From: Marinitoga piezophila KA3
GTDB taxonomy: Bacteria > Thermotogota > Thermotogae > Petrotogales > Petrotogaceae
Assembly: GCF_000255135.1 (NCBI RefSeq)
Contig: NC_016751.1
Location: 1,116,001 to 1,180,000 of the forward strand
Length of the DNA stretch: 64,000 nucleotides
Direction of reading: 5' to 3'
The notes beneath the pieces were generated by a model. The model was not told the DNA's origin, made no database searches, and saw only the letters and a program-made list of their open reading frames with translations. Below, in pieces: positions 26,101-34,159 of the stretch. Every line of letters starts with the position of its first letter. Position 1 is the stretch's first letter. Made by a program: the position numbers and the translations under genes.

Positions 26101-27786
26101 ATGAGGAAAAGACGGTTGGTAGCGTTATTTATCATGGCAGCATTTATAATGTTAGCTACCATGGCCTTTGCAGCAGGGGGAGATGCAGAAGCTGTAAATT
26201 ATGGTTTCTGGTCAATTATTCCACCTCTATTAGCCATTGTTTTGGCATTTGTGACAAAAGAAGTTATTTTATCATTATTGTTGGGAGTATTTTCGGGAGC
26301 TCTTATTAGTGTTTTTGCAACATCTAACTCAGGATTCTTTATGAAACTCATAGAAAGTTATACAAAAACATTTGAGTATCCTGTAAATGCATTAGCAGAC
26401 AGCTGGCATGCAGGTATTATTGTATTTACACTTACAATTGGTGGTATGGTTGGCGTTATAGCAAAAATGGGCGGAACAAGAGCTATAGCAAATGCACTTG
26501 CTAAAAAAGCTCAAACAGCAAGAAGTGCACAGCTTGCAACAGCATTAATGGGTGTTGTAGTATTCTTTGATGATTATGCAAATACATTGATAGTTGGACC
26601 TACAATGAGACCTTTAACAGATAAATTAAGAGTTTCAAGGGAAAAATTATCATATATTGTTGACTCAACAGCAGCACCAGTAGCAACAATGGCTGCAATA
26701 TCAACATGGATAGGTTATGAATTGGGATTAATAGGAGACGCATTTAAATCATTAGGCGTAGAAGTTAATCCATATTCAGTATTCTTCCAATCAATTCCTT
26801 ACAGAATGTATGGTATATTTGCTCTTGTAATGGTATTCATGGTTGGTGCAATGATGAGAGATTTTGGACCAATGTATGAAGCAGAAAAAAGAGCAAGATT
26901 AACAGGAAAAGTATTGGCAGACGGAGCAGAACCAATGCTTTCAACAGATTTTGAAAAAGATCTTGAAAGCAAAAACATTCCTTTAAGAGTTTCCAATGCT
27001 TTAGTACCTATTTTAACACTTGTTATTTTTGCATTTATCGGATTATGGTATTCAGGTGGAGGATTAGAACAACCATTTACATGGGATGGAATAAGGGATG
27101 CATTTGGTAATGCTGACGCATCAGCTGCATTAATCTGGGCTTCTGCATTAGCAAGTATCGTTGCAGTAGTAATGGCTATTTCTCAAAATATAATGACATT
27201 AAAAGAAGCTTTAGAAGCATGGGTAGAAGGAGCAAAATCATTGGTAATAACAACAATAATCCTTATACTCGCATGGTCAATTGGATCAATAGCTTCTGAC
27301 TTAGGAACAGCTGAATACTTAGTTCAGGTAATTTCAAGCTCATTACCATCATGGACAATTCCAGTATTGGTATTTGTAATTTCTGCAATAGTTGCATTTG
27401 CAACAGGAACATCTTGGGGAACAATGGCTATTATGTTACCTTTAGCAGTACCTCTTGCAGCAGCATATACAGGCGGAGAACCTTCAACATTAGTATATGC
27501 AACACTTGGTGCTGTATTAACAGGTTCAACATTTGGAGACCACTGTTCACCTATTTCAGATACAACAATTATGTCATCAATGGCATCATCAGCTGACCAT
27601 ATAGATCACGTTAAAACACAGTTACCATATGCATTAACAGCAGCAGGTCTTGCAGCAGTAGTTGGATACATACCAGTTGGACTTGGAATGCCTGTATGGC
27701 TTTCATTAATCCTTGGTGTTGCCGGTATCTGGGCTATCCTTAAATTCTACGGTAAGAGTACAGATCCTAAAGACCTTAAAGCTTAA
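26101..27786 (+). CDS. NhaC-family Na+/H+ antiporter
   Basis: Inner-membrane antiporter, 561 residues with about 11-12 membrane segments. The FFDDYANTLIVGPTMRPL segment near residue 155 and the FATGTSWGTMAIMLPLA and GSTFGDHCSPISDTT blocks identify the NhaC/YheL family. These exchange Na+ for H+, or an organic anion/amine in some members. Unusually, the first ~24 residues look like a cleavable signal peptide (MRKRRLVALFIM..AFAAG). A strong promoter suggests high expression, fitting a marine or saline life. Confidence 0.88.
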   Translation: MRKRRLVALFIMAAFIMLATMAFAAGGDAEAVNYGFWSIIPPLLAIVLAFVTKEVILSLLLGVFSGALISVFATSNSGFFMKLIESYTKTFEYPVNALADSWHAGIIVFTLTIGGMVGVIAKMGGTRAIANALAKKAQTARSAQLATALMGVVVFFDDYANTLIVGPTMRPLTDKLRVSREKLSYIVDSTAAPVATMAAISTWIGYELGLIGDAFKSLGVEVNPYSVFFQSIPYRMYGIFALVMVFMVGAMMRDFGPMYEAEKRARLTGKVLADGAEPMLSTDFEKDLESKNIPLRVSNALVPILTLVIFAFIGLWYSGGGLEQPFTWDGIRDAFGNADASAALIWASALASIVAVVMAISQNIMTLKEALEAWVEGAKSLVITTIILILAWSIGSIASDLGTAEYLVQVISSSLPSWTIPVLVFVISAIVAFATGTSWGTMAIMLPLAVPLAAAYTGGEPSTLVYATLGAVLTGSTFGDHCSPISDTTIMSSMASSADHIDHVKTQLPYALTAAGLAAVVGYIPVGLGMPVWLSLILGVAGIWAILKFYGKSTDPKDLKA

Positions 27787-27799
27787 TAATATTAATAAT

Positions 27800-27827
27800 A
27801 AAGGGTTCTCCATTTGGAGAACCCTTT
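27800..27827. terminator. bidirectional terminator
   Basis: AAAGGGTTCTCC-ATTT-GGAGAACCCTTT lies between the convergent antiporter and ecfT genes. Confidence 0.85.
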
Positions 27828-28619
27828 TTATAAAATAATTACCAAAATTCCTACTGTTATATATGATAATGTAAAAAGTGTATCTTTAAACTTCCAGTTA
27901 AACTGTTTATATCGTGTTCTTCCTTCCCATCCATTATAACATCTCGATTCCATAGCTATACTCAACTCATCAGCTCTTCTCAGTGCAGATACAAGCAATG
28001 GAATTATAATTGCCACCATACCTTTTAATCTTCCAGAAAACTTCCTTGAATCAAAATCTGCACCTCTGCTCATTTGAGCTTTAAAAATCCTTTCAGCTTC
28101 ACTTGCCATTACCGGAATAAATCTAATTGCTATAGTCATAACCATGGATAATTCATGTGCAAATGATTTTTTTACCCTGAACCAGATTAAAACATCTTCC
28201 ATTGCATTTGCCAGCGATGTTGGAGAAGTGGTAAGGGTCAAAACAGAAGATAGCATTATGGCAAAAAATAATCTAAATGTAATAATAGCCGCATTTGATA
28301 AACCAACATCTGTAATTTTTATAAACCACAATTGATAAATCACATTACCTTCATAATTAAAAAGTTGAATAACAAAAGCAAAAACAATAAGCATCCACAT
28401 TGATTTTAAGGATTTACCATACATTTTAAGACCTATTCGAGAGAGCAACATCAAAAGAAAGGTATAAAAAGACATTATTGCAACATCATAAAAACTATTT
28501 ATGGTAAAAGCAAATCCTGCAAGAAAAAACAAACCTATTAATTTTGAACGCGGATCAAGACTATGCATCAAAGATTCTTTTTCCACATAACGTCCTATAG
28601 CTATATTTTCAGAAAACAT
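27828..28619 (-). CDS. ecfT: ECF transporter T component (EcfT/CbiQ family)
   Basis: Membrane-coupling subunit of energy-coupling-factor vitamin importers, 263 residues with about five membrane segments. The two coupling-helix motifs that bind the EcfA ATPases are visible as AQMSRGAD near 182 and AMESRCYNG near 225 (consensus Ala-Arg-Gly; here Ser-Arg-Gly and Ser-Arg-Cys). It probably serves several S components, including the FolT encoded 5 kb away. No ATPase gene is in the window. Confidence 0.88.
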   Translation of the reverse strand: MFSENIAIGRYVEKESLMHSLDPRSKLIGLFFLAGFAFTINSFYDVAIMSFYTFLLMLLSRIGLKMYGKSLKSMWMLIVFAFVIQLFNYEGNVIYQLWFIKITDVGLSNAAIITFRLFFAIMLSSVLTLTTSPTSLANAMEDVLIWFRVKKSFAHELSMVMTIAIRFIPVMASEAERIFKAQMSRGADFDSRKFSGRLKGMVAIIIPLLVSALRRADELSIAMESRCYNGWEGRTRYKQFNWKFKDTLFTLSYITVGILVIIL

Positions 28620-28710
28620 TATTTACACCACCTGTTATAACATTTACTACATTCTATTTTACTATTTTATTTTATCCTTTGAAGTATTTTTTGTTAAGAT
28701 TCTATAAAGG

Positions 28711-28745
28711 AAAAAAATAAAGGCATGAGTTCAACTCATGCCTTT
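28711..28745 (-). terminator. terminator overlapping the end of the coiled-coil gene
   Basis: AAAGGCATGAG / CTCATGCCTTT. The stop codon of the small gene lies within the stem. On the - strand the stem is followed by TATTTTTTT. Confidence 0.8.
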
Positions 28746-28912
28746 TTTAACTCTTCAATCTTCTTTTCAATTTCTTCTAATTCTTTGTTGATTTCTTCCC
28801 ATTTTTTATCAAGGTTTTCATCATGTTCATGAGGCCCCATATACTTTTTAATAGCTTCTTTTTCTGATTCTAAAAATTTCTTTCTTTCAAGTAACTTTTC
28901 TAATTCACCCAT
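28736..28912 (-). CDS. small coiled-coil protein of unknown function
   Basis: 58 residues, MGELEKLLERKK then KWEEINKELEEIEKKIEEL, nearly all charged heptads with a central MGPHEHDENLD break: a short helical hairpin. The ATG at 28912 follows a GGGGGG ribosome site. An in-frame ATG further upstream (28981) has no ribosome site. It has its own terminator. No family is recognised. Confidence 0.6.
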   Translation of the reverse strand: MGELEKLLERKKFLESEKEAIKKYMGPHEHDENLDKKWEEINKELEEIEKKIEELKKA

Positions 28913-29037
28913 ATAAGTCCCCCCTGTTTTTAGTTGTGAAAAAATTCTTTTATCACTTACTAATTTACTCCCCATATTCATTATAACATAATTTTCAAAA
29001 AATTACAAATCAATTAATATATCAAAACAAAAACATT

Positions 29038-29823
29038 TCACCAATTTTTTAAATTTCTTTTTGCGTCCATATATCCCATTTTTATCAATCTTTTTGCATC
29101 TTCAGGAGAAAAATTCATAGGTGAGGGAACATTTCCTGAAGGTGTTATAATAACCATATTCTCAGATTTTTTCATATCAAGCATTATTTTAAAAACCAAA
29201 TCTGCCGGACTATTAATAACAGGAAATACAGCTATCATTCTATCATATCCATATTTTTCTGCTAATAATGCCGGATATACGTTTGAAAAAACGCCTCCAT
29301 CTGTATATTTTTTACCATCAATTTCAATTGCTCCAAATAGCGGATAACTTGCACTTGCAAAGATATAATCCACCATATGCTCTTTCATATCCTCTTTTTT
29401 TAAAAAAACAACCTTAAATTTATCAAGGTTAAAGGTTAAAATCCCATAGTCTATAGGGGATTTGAGAATTTCTTCTTCTGATATATATCCCTTTAAAAAT
29501 GTATATAACGGTGTTGGATCCAGAATAAATGGTTTAAGATTTGGCGCATGGTTAAATGGATCAAAATCAAATATATCCTCTTTTTTCATAGAAGTCCATA
29601 GTTCCTCTATTTCATCTAATCTTCCCATTACAAATCCTGCTCCATTTAAAGCACCAGCTGATACGCCATATACACCATCTATTTTAATATTTTTTTCGAC
29701 AATATATCTTAAAACACCTATTTCATACGCTCCAGCAGCACCACCACCGCCTAAAACAAGAAGGGTTTTTGAGTATGATATTATCCCTATAATTACAAAA
29801 ATAAATAATATTATCTTTTTAAT
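29038..29823 (-). CDS. patatin-like phospholipase with signal peptide, non-ATG start
   Basis: Serine acyl hydrolase of about 261 residues. The oxyanion loop GGGGAAGAYEIGVL, the nucleophile elbow GVSAGALNG and the later Asp loop DGGVFSN are present, giving a Ser-Asp dyad. The first ATG in the frame (29628) lies after the nucleophile motif, so a protein starting there would be inactive. The frame runs upstream to a TGA at 29839-29841, and the best start is ATT at 29821-29823, 5 nt after GAGGTG. It gives a signal peptide KKIILFIFVIIGIISYSK, so the enzyme is probably exported. The alternative is a mutated start codon. Confidence 0.75.
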   Translation of the reverse strand: MKKIILFIFVIIGIISYSKTLLVLGGGGAAGAYEIGVLRYIVEKNIKIDGVYGVSAGALNGAGFVMGRLDEIEELWTSMKKEDIFDFDPFNHAPNLKPFILDPTPLYTFLKGYISEEEILKSPIDYGILTFNLDKFKVVFLKKEDMKEHMVDYIFASASYPLFGAIEIDGKKYTDGGVFSNVYPALLAEKYGYDRMIAVFPVINSPADLVFKIMLDMKKSENMVIITPSGNVPSPMNFSPEDAKRLIKMGYMDAKRNLKNW

Positions 29824-29870
29824 AATTTCACCTCGCTTTCAAAAGATATTTTTATTATAATATTCTAAAA

Positions 29871-31040
29871 TTACCATAAAAATCCCAATAACCATAAAGG
29901 TATCTTATTCTTTAATGGCAAATCTATATCATCACGAATAACAAAATCCGAATTTTTAATCTTTTTATTTTTCCCACCAACCTCTATTTTTATTCCATTC
30001 CACACAAAATCTCCGTCCTGCTCATTCTTTGATGAAAATATTTTTCCTTTTTCTTTTAAAGCAAAAACAGTAAATGCTTCTCTGAACTTACCAATTTCGC
30101 CATTATATATATAATAATACGAAGGATCAGCCAGAAATATCTTTTCTCCTTTTGAATTTATTTTAAAATCCTTTTCCTTTAATACTATATTTATTAATTC
30201 GGCCTCTTCCATCACATTTAACAACTCATACAGTTTATTTTTGCTTAATTGCCATTCTTTTCCCATTCTTTCCACATTTATTGTAGGAATTTTAGAATAT
30301 ATTAAATATCCTATTATCGCTTTCATTAATTTTAAATGATTTTCTTTTATAGTATTTAAGAAAAAAGGAATATCGCTATATAATGTCTTTTCAAGAATAT
30401 TTTCCATTTTTTCAACATAATTATTTTCGAGAAAAAACGGACGTGTTCCAGAAGAAGCATAATCCTTAAACAATTTTAAAATATCCATATCTCTTATTTG
30501 ATTCATAAATCTGTCTTTTTCAATATTAAATGGATTTTCAATCTCCATAATCTCTTTATTTGTTAAAAAATGTATATACTCCCTAAAAGATAATAACGGT
30601 ATTCTAACCTTTACAAATCTCCTTGAAAGGTCAGCTATTCCTGTTCTAAGAATAATAGAACTACTATCGCTTATCCATATTTTCTTATCAGGATACGAAT
30701 CATACAATGCCTTTATATGTATACTCCATTTATTTAAATAATGCACTTCATCTATTATTATTCCATTATATCCCTGCAGAAAAACCTTTTCTCCAAGATC
30801 AAACAATGGAATAGCCGCTACTTTCGGATCATCACCAGATAGATAAAAAAAATTATTTTCCGCAGCCTTCATAAGCAAATATGTTGTCTTTCCAACACCA
30901 CGCGGCCCATATAATAACATCCCTCTTGTATCATCATATTTTTCTATTTTTTGAAAATACAACCTTTTTTTTTCAGGCAATGCATTTAAAAGCCTTTCTT
31001 TTTTCAATTCAAGCTGTTCAATAACATCTTCAATTTCCAT
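29871..31040 (-). CDS. AAA ATPase with DUF4143-like C-terminal domain
   Basis: The 389-residue protein has Walker A GPRGVGKTT near residue 46 and Walker B GIIIDEVHYL near 98. A winged-helix middle part and a C-terminal restriction-endonuclease-like region (FVWNGIKIEVGGKNKKIK) are as in the large AAA_14/DUF4143 family. These proteins are common in thermophiles; their role is unknown, possibly nucleic-acid or toxin-antitoxin related. The ATG at 31040 follows CGGAGGTG. An extended -10 lies at 31070-31078 (- strand). Confidence 0.8.
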   Translation of the reverse strand: MEIEDVIEQLELKKERLLNALPEKKRLYFQKIEKYDDTRGMLLYGPRGVGKTTYLLMKAAENNFFYLSGDDPKVAAIPLFDLGEKVFLQGYNGIIIDEVHYLNKWSIHIKALYDSYPDKKIWISDSSSIILRTGIADLSRRFVKVRIPLLSFREYIHFLTNKEIMEIENPFNIEKDRFMNQIRDMDILKLFKDYASSGTRPFFLENNYVEKMENILEKTLYSDIPFFLNTIKENHLKLMKAIIGYLIYSKIPTINVERMGKEWQLSKNKLYELLNVMEEAELINIVLKEKDFKINSKGEKIFLADPSYYYIYNGEIGKFREAFTVFALKEKGKIFSSKNEQDGDFVWNGIKIEVGGKNKKIKNSDFVIRDDIDLPLKNKIPLWLLGFLW

Positions 31041-31064
31041 TTTCTCACCTCCGTTCTCTTCCAA

Positions 31065-31293
31065 TACTTATTATATCACAATTCGTATTATTTTAATACT
31101 ATTTTTGATATTATTTTTATTTATCGTATTAATATAGAACGATTTTTATGATAAATCGTTCTGTTTTGATACGTGGCAAAACTACAAATCATTGAAAAAA
31201 AATTTAAAGTTCTTTTTTATTTTAAATTAGATATAAAAAATAGAAATAATAATATGAGAGAAGGCTTGAAAATTCCCGAAGAGAAACAATTAT
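31065..31293. other. non-coding stretch with promoter and hairpin
   Basis: Holds the extended -10 of the ATPase gene (TGATATAAT, - strand, TATAAT at 31070-31075). There is a 9-bp hairpin GAACGATTT / AAATCGTTC (31137-31161) and a degenerate piece (31176-31203) like the spacer of the repeat family at 54.2 kb. No gene seen. Confidence 0.5.
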
Positions 31294-31487
31294 GATTGAG
31301 AAAAATAAAAACGAACGAAAACTCGCAGGTTGCCCGAGAAAATCACGAATGGAGGCTGTCAAAAAAACAGGATGTTTTTTTGAGCGCAGCTTCTGCAGGG
31401 ATGCAGAATCTAAGCGACAGCCGGGAATGAGTGATTTTCGAGGATCAGCAACCAAGTCGTTTGAGGGAGTTTTTATTTTTCTCAATC
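31294..31487. repeat. structured dispersed element, copy A (candidate ncRNA or quasi-palindromic repeat)
   Basis: The 194-bp element folds into nested stems. P1 (19 bp) is GATTGAGAAAAATAAAAAC (31294-31312) with 31469-31487. P2 is GGTTGC (31328-31333) with GCAACC (31448-31453). P3 is GAAAATCAC (31338-31346) with 31431-31439. P4 is GGCTGTC (31354-31360) with GACAGCC (31416-31422). P5 is an 11-bp A/T hairpin (31359-31383). P6 is TTCTGCA-GGGA-TGCAGAA (31391-31408) with a GNRA-type loop. A second copy at 54311-54498 keeps P5-P6 but has different, still paired, outer stems. The element is noncoding in my reading. Confidence 0.8.
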
Positions 31488-31514
31488 AACAACAAAAAAG
31501 ACGAACATGGATGT

Positions 31515-31596
31515 GAGTCTGCAACGACCCCTGAGAACGAGCAATTTTCGAAGATTAGCACTCAAGTCGCATGAAAGAGCTTTTATTTTTTCCAAC
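31515..31596. repeat. 3' half-copy of the structured element
   Basis: Resembles the 3' arm of the element only: GACCCC, then GCAATTTTCG, GATTAGCACTCAAGTCG, and ends in GCTTTTATTTTTTCCAAC. It has no 5' arm beside it. Its last 18 nt are the exact reverse complement of the first 18 nt of the 5' half-unit at 54195. Confidence 0.7.
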
Positions 31597-31607
31597 ACAA
31601 AGAAACT

Positions 31608-32447
31608 TCAAAGGTAAATTATAAATGCTCCCAATATCAAAAATACCGTTCCAACAATTCTAATAGCAATCCTCTCCCCAAAAACAAACCTCGCCATTAT
31701 CGCCGTAACCAACGCCGACAACATAGAAACAGGTTCTGCAATACTTACATCAATATATCTAAACATATTCAACAATGCCACATAAGAATATGCATTAGAA
31801 ATTCCGCCGTTTATAAGTGGAAATATCTTTCTTTTCACAATAGAAATATGCGGTTTTATTGATTTAAACTTTATCAATGTAAAAATTAAAAAATACGTGC
31901 TAACAATTAAATATATGCTTATAGAATAACTCATAGAATCTATACCTTTTGCAAAATAACCATCAAAAGTCCTTCCAATTGCCATAAGCATGGAAGAAAT
32001 CAACATGGCAACAGCGCCTTTACTCTTTAGCAGATTTTTATAGGATTCCTTCATATTTACATCCTTTTTTAAATAAGAAACACCATAGAGCATAAATAAG
32101 CTTCCAAAAATCTTTTGAATAGTTATTGGCTCTCCTAAAAATATAAATGTTGTAATTATTAAAAAAATAACGTTCATATTATAAAGTGGCGCTATAACAG
32201 AAGCGTCCTCATTAGCCAATGCATAAACGTATAAATAAAAAGAAATTGCATAAATACTTCCACTTATCAGCGCAGCAATTATAGAATCTATTGTTAATTT
32301 ATAAAAAAACGGAAAAAAGGATAAAAATGAAAAAAAGAAAAACGCCCATGAAGAAATGAGCGCATCATCATCTGTTGTTATCTGCTTTCCTGCTATTCTC
32401 TCATATCCCAATAATATAATCCTTATTGCAGTCCATAAATACACCAT
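31608..32447 (-). CDS. EamA/DMT-family transporter
   Basis: Integral membrane protein of 279 residues with about ten hydrophobic segments arranged as two EamA repeats. The conserved Pro/Glu near the end of each repeat is visible (IFLGEPITIQKIFGS near 103-118 and VFGERIAIRIVGTVF near 255). Substrate unknown; family members export amino acids, nucleosides or other metabolites. It directly borders the repeat region. Confidence 0.8.
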   Translation of the reverse strand: MVYLWTAIRIILLGYERIAGKQITTDDDALISSWAFFFFSFLSFFPFFYKLTIDSIIAALISGSIYAISFYLYVYALANEDASVIAPLYNMNVIFLIITTFIFLGEPITIQKIFGSLFMLYGVSYLKKDVNMKESYKNLLKSKGAVAMLISSMLMAIGRTFDGYFAKGIDSMSYSISIYLIVSTYFLIFTLIKFKSIKPHISIVKRKIFPLINGGISNAYSYVALLNMFRYIDVSIAEPVSMLSALVTAIMARFVFGERIAIRIVGTVFLILGAFIIYL

Positions 32448-32462
32448 ATTTATCTCCTTTTC

Positions 32463-33236
32463 TTATCCTAAAGCATTATCTAAAATCATCATTACAAGAA
32501 ATCCAAATATAAGAGAAAAGGTTGCAGCTCTTTCATTATTGTGAGCATGTGTTTCAGGAATAATTTCATCGCTAATAACATAAAGCATAGCTCCTGCAGC
32601 CAATGCCAAAAAGAACGGTAAAGCTGGTTTCATTAAAACAATAAATGTTGCTCCAATTATTCCACCTATTGGTTCTACAAAGCCAGAAAAAGCTGAATAC
32701 CAGAATGCCTGTTTCTTAGTATAGCCTGCTTTTATAAACGAAACAGCTGTTGCTGTTCCTTCGGGAATATTCTGAATTCCAATGGCTGTTGCAACTACAA
32801 TACCATTTTTTATCATCTCTGTGGTTCCACCACCAAAACTCACACCAACAGCCATTCCTTCCGGAAAATTATGTAATGTAATAGCAATTACAAATAACCA
32901 TACCTTTTTTACCACAGCAAGATTTGGACCTTCATGACCTTTTAAAAAGTGTTCATGTGGAGCATATGTATCCATTAATTCAAGAATTATTGCACCTATA
33001 ATAATTCCAATTACTGTTATTGTAATACCTCCAAACTCTATAGCCGGAACAATCAAGGAAAACATAGTAGCTGCAAGCATAACACCAGCAGCAAACCCCA
33101 AAGCCATGTCCAGCTGCTTTTCTGTTAGCGTTTTTTTCATAAAAAATATTGGCAATGCTCCCAGAGAAGTTGCCGCTCCCGCAATTAAACTTGCAATTGT
33201 ACCATAACTCCAGACTTGAAATCCTGTTAATTCCAT
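32463..33236 (-). CDS. ZIP-family metal transporter (ZupT-like)
   Basis: Divalent metal (zinc/iron) uptake protein of 257 residues with eight membrane segments. The two intramembrane metal-site motifs are clear: HNFPEGMAVGVSFGGG and QNIPEGTATAVSF. The ATG at 33236 follows GAGGTG. An upstream open frame lacks a ribosome site. The cytoplasmic loop has only a few His residues. Confidence 0.9.
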   Translation of the reverse strand: MELTGFQVWSYGTIASLIAGAATSLGALPIFFMKKTLTEKQLDMALGFAAGVMLAATMFSLIVPAIEFGGITITVIGIIIGAIILELMDTYAPHEHFLKGHEGPNLAVVKKVWLFVIAITLHNFPEGMAVGVSFGGGTTEMIKNGIVVATAIGIQNIPEGTATAVSFIKAGYTKKQAFWYSAFSGFVEPIGGIIGATFIVLMKPALPFFLALAAGAMLYVISDEIIPETHAHNNERAATFSLIFGFLVMMILDNALG

Positions 33237-33300
33237 TTTCTCACCTCTCTTTTCATTTTTATTATATACTAAAATATTATTTTTATCAACAGAAATATTA

Positions 33301-33309
33301 TGATATAAT
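33301..33309 (+). promoter_or_regulatory. extended -10 promoter of the YugP-like gene
   Basis: TGA-TATAAT, 67 nt before the start codon at 33376. Confidence 0.6.
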
Positions 33310-33375
33310 ATATTGAACATATTAGCGATTTTTATGTCTAAATTATCTGGAAAAAATAACGGAGGTGGTTTATAG

Positions 33376-34071
33376 ATGTTCTATCCATTTTGGCTTGATC
33401 CTACTTTTATAATTTTATTGCCAGGACTAATTTTATCTATTATAGCTCAAATGGCTGTTCAAAGTACTTTTTCAAAATATTCGAGAGTAATATCTTCAAC
33501 AGGAGAAACTGGCGCTGAATTTGCAACGAGAATGTTAAACAACCTTGGATTATATGATGTTCGTGTTGAAGCTGTTTCTGGATTTTTAACCGATCATTAT
33601 GATCCAAGAAACAAGGTTCTAAGATTATCTTCTGCAACATATTCAAGTCGTTCTGTTGCAGCATTGGGAGTTGTAGCCCACGAAGTTGGTCACGCAATAC
33701 AACATCAGGAAAATTATTTACCTTTAGTATTAAGAAATTATTCTGTTCCATTTGCCTCTATTGGTTCTAACTTATCATGGATTATATTTATAATTGGATT
33801 TTTATTTTCAAGTCCTGCATTAGTTCAAACTGGTATAATTTTATTTTCATTTGCTGTATTGTTTACAATAATTACATTACCTGTAGAGTTCAATGCAAGT
33901 GCAAGAGCAATAAAGATTTTACCTATGATGGGAATGCCAACATCTGAAGTTGTTCACGTAAAAAAGGTTCTTGGTGCAGCAGCTATGACATATGTTGCTT
34001 CAGCAGCAATGGCAATTTTGCAATTATTAAGAATGCTAATGCTCGCAGGTTTAATGGGAGATAGAGATTAA
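33376..34071 (+). CDS. neutral zinc metallopeptidase, YugP family
   Basis: Membrane-bound peptidase of 231 residues. A first membrane segment is followed by VVAHEVGHAIQHQE, which carries the HExxH zinc site near residue 98-106, then two or three membrane segments and a conserved LPVEFNASARA block. This is the Zn_peptidase_2/YugP family of unknown substrate. The ATG follows GGAGGTGG. Confidence 0.88.
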   Translation: MFYPFWLDPTFIILLPGLILSIIAQMAVQSTFSKYSRVISSTGETGAEFATRMLNNLGLYDVRVEAVSGFLTDHYDPRNKVLRLSSATYSSRSVAALGVVAHEVGHAIQHQENYLPLVLRNYSVPFASIGSNLSWIIFIIGFLFSSPALVQTGIILFSFAVLFTIITLPVEFNASARAIKILPMMGMPTSEVVHVKKVLGAAAMTYVASAAMAILQLLRMLMLAGLMGDRD

Positions 34072-34085
34072 AATAAAATTAGAAT

Positions 34086-34120
34086 AAAAATACCGCCATT
34101 TAAAAATGGCGGTATTTTTT
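34086..34120 (+). terminator. terminator after the YugP-like gene
   Basis: AAAAATACCGCCATT-TAAA-AATGGCGGTATTTTT, directly followed by the promoter of the serine dehydratase genes. Confidence 0.9.
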
Positions 34121-34121
34121 A

Positions 34122-34130
34122 TGATATAAT
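34122..34130 (+). promoter_or_regulatory. extended -10 promoter of sdaAB-sdaAA
   Basis: TGA-TATAAT with TATAAT at 34125-34130, 30 nt before the start codon. Confidence 0.65.
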
Positions 34131-34159
34131 TATTATATATTATTAATCGAGGTGATAGC

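Noticed and set aside
29462-29860. 132-residue frame on the + strand over the patatin gene
   Set aside because: It has no ribosome site and no recognisable domain, and lies antisense to an intact catalytic-domain frame with GVSAG and a signal peptide.
31292-31516. Open frame inside repeat copy A that shares KKTGCFFERSFCRDAESKR with a frame in copy B (54273-54482)
   Set aside because: The shared peptide is only the translation of the conserved hairpins. The flanking residues diverge freely, there is no ribosome site, and the DNA changes preserve base pairing rather than codons.
31065-31607. Insertion sequence or transposon
   Set aside because: No transposase fragment, no clear target-site duplication and no terminal inverted repeats outside the element's own P1 stem. 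A non-autonomous element cannot be excluded but is not shown.
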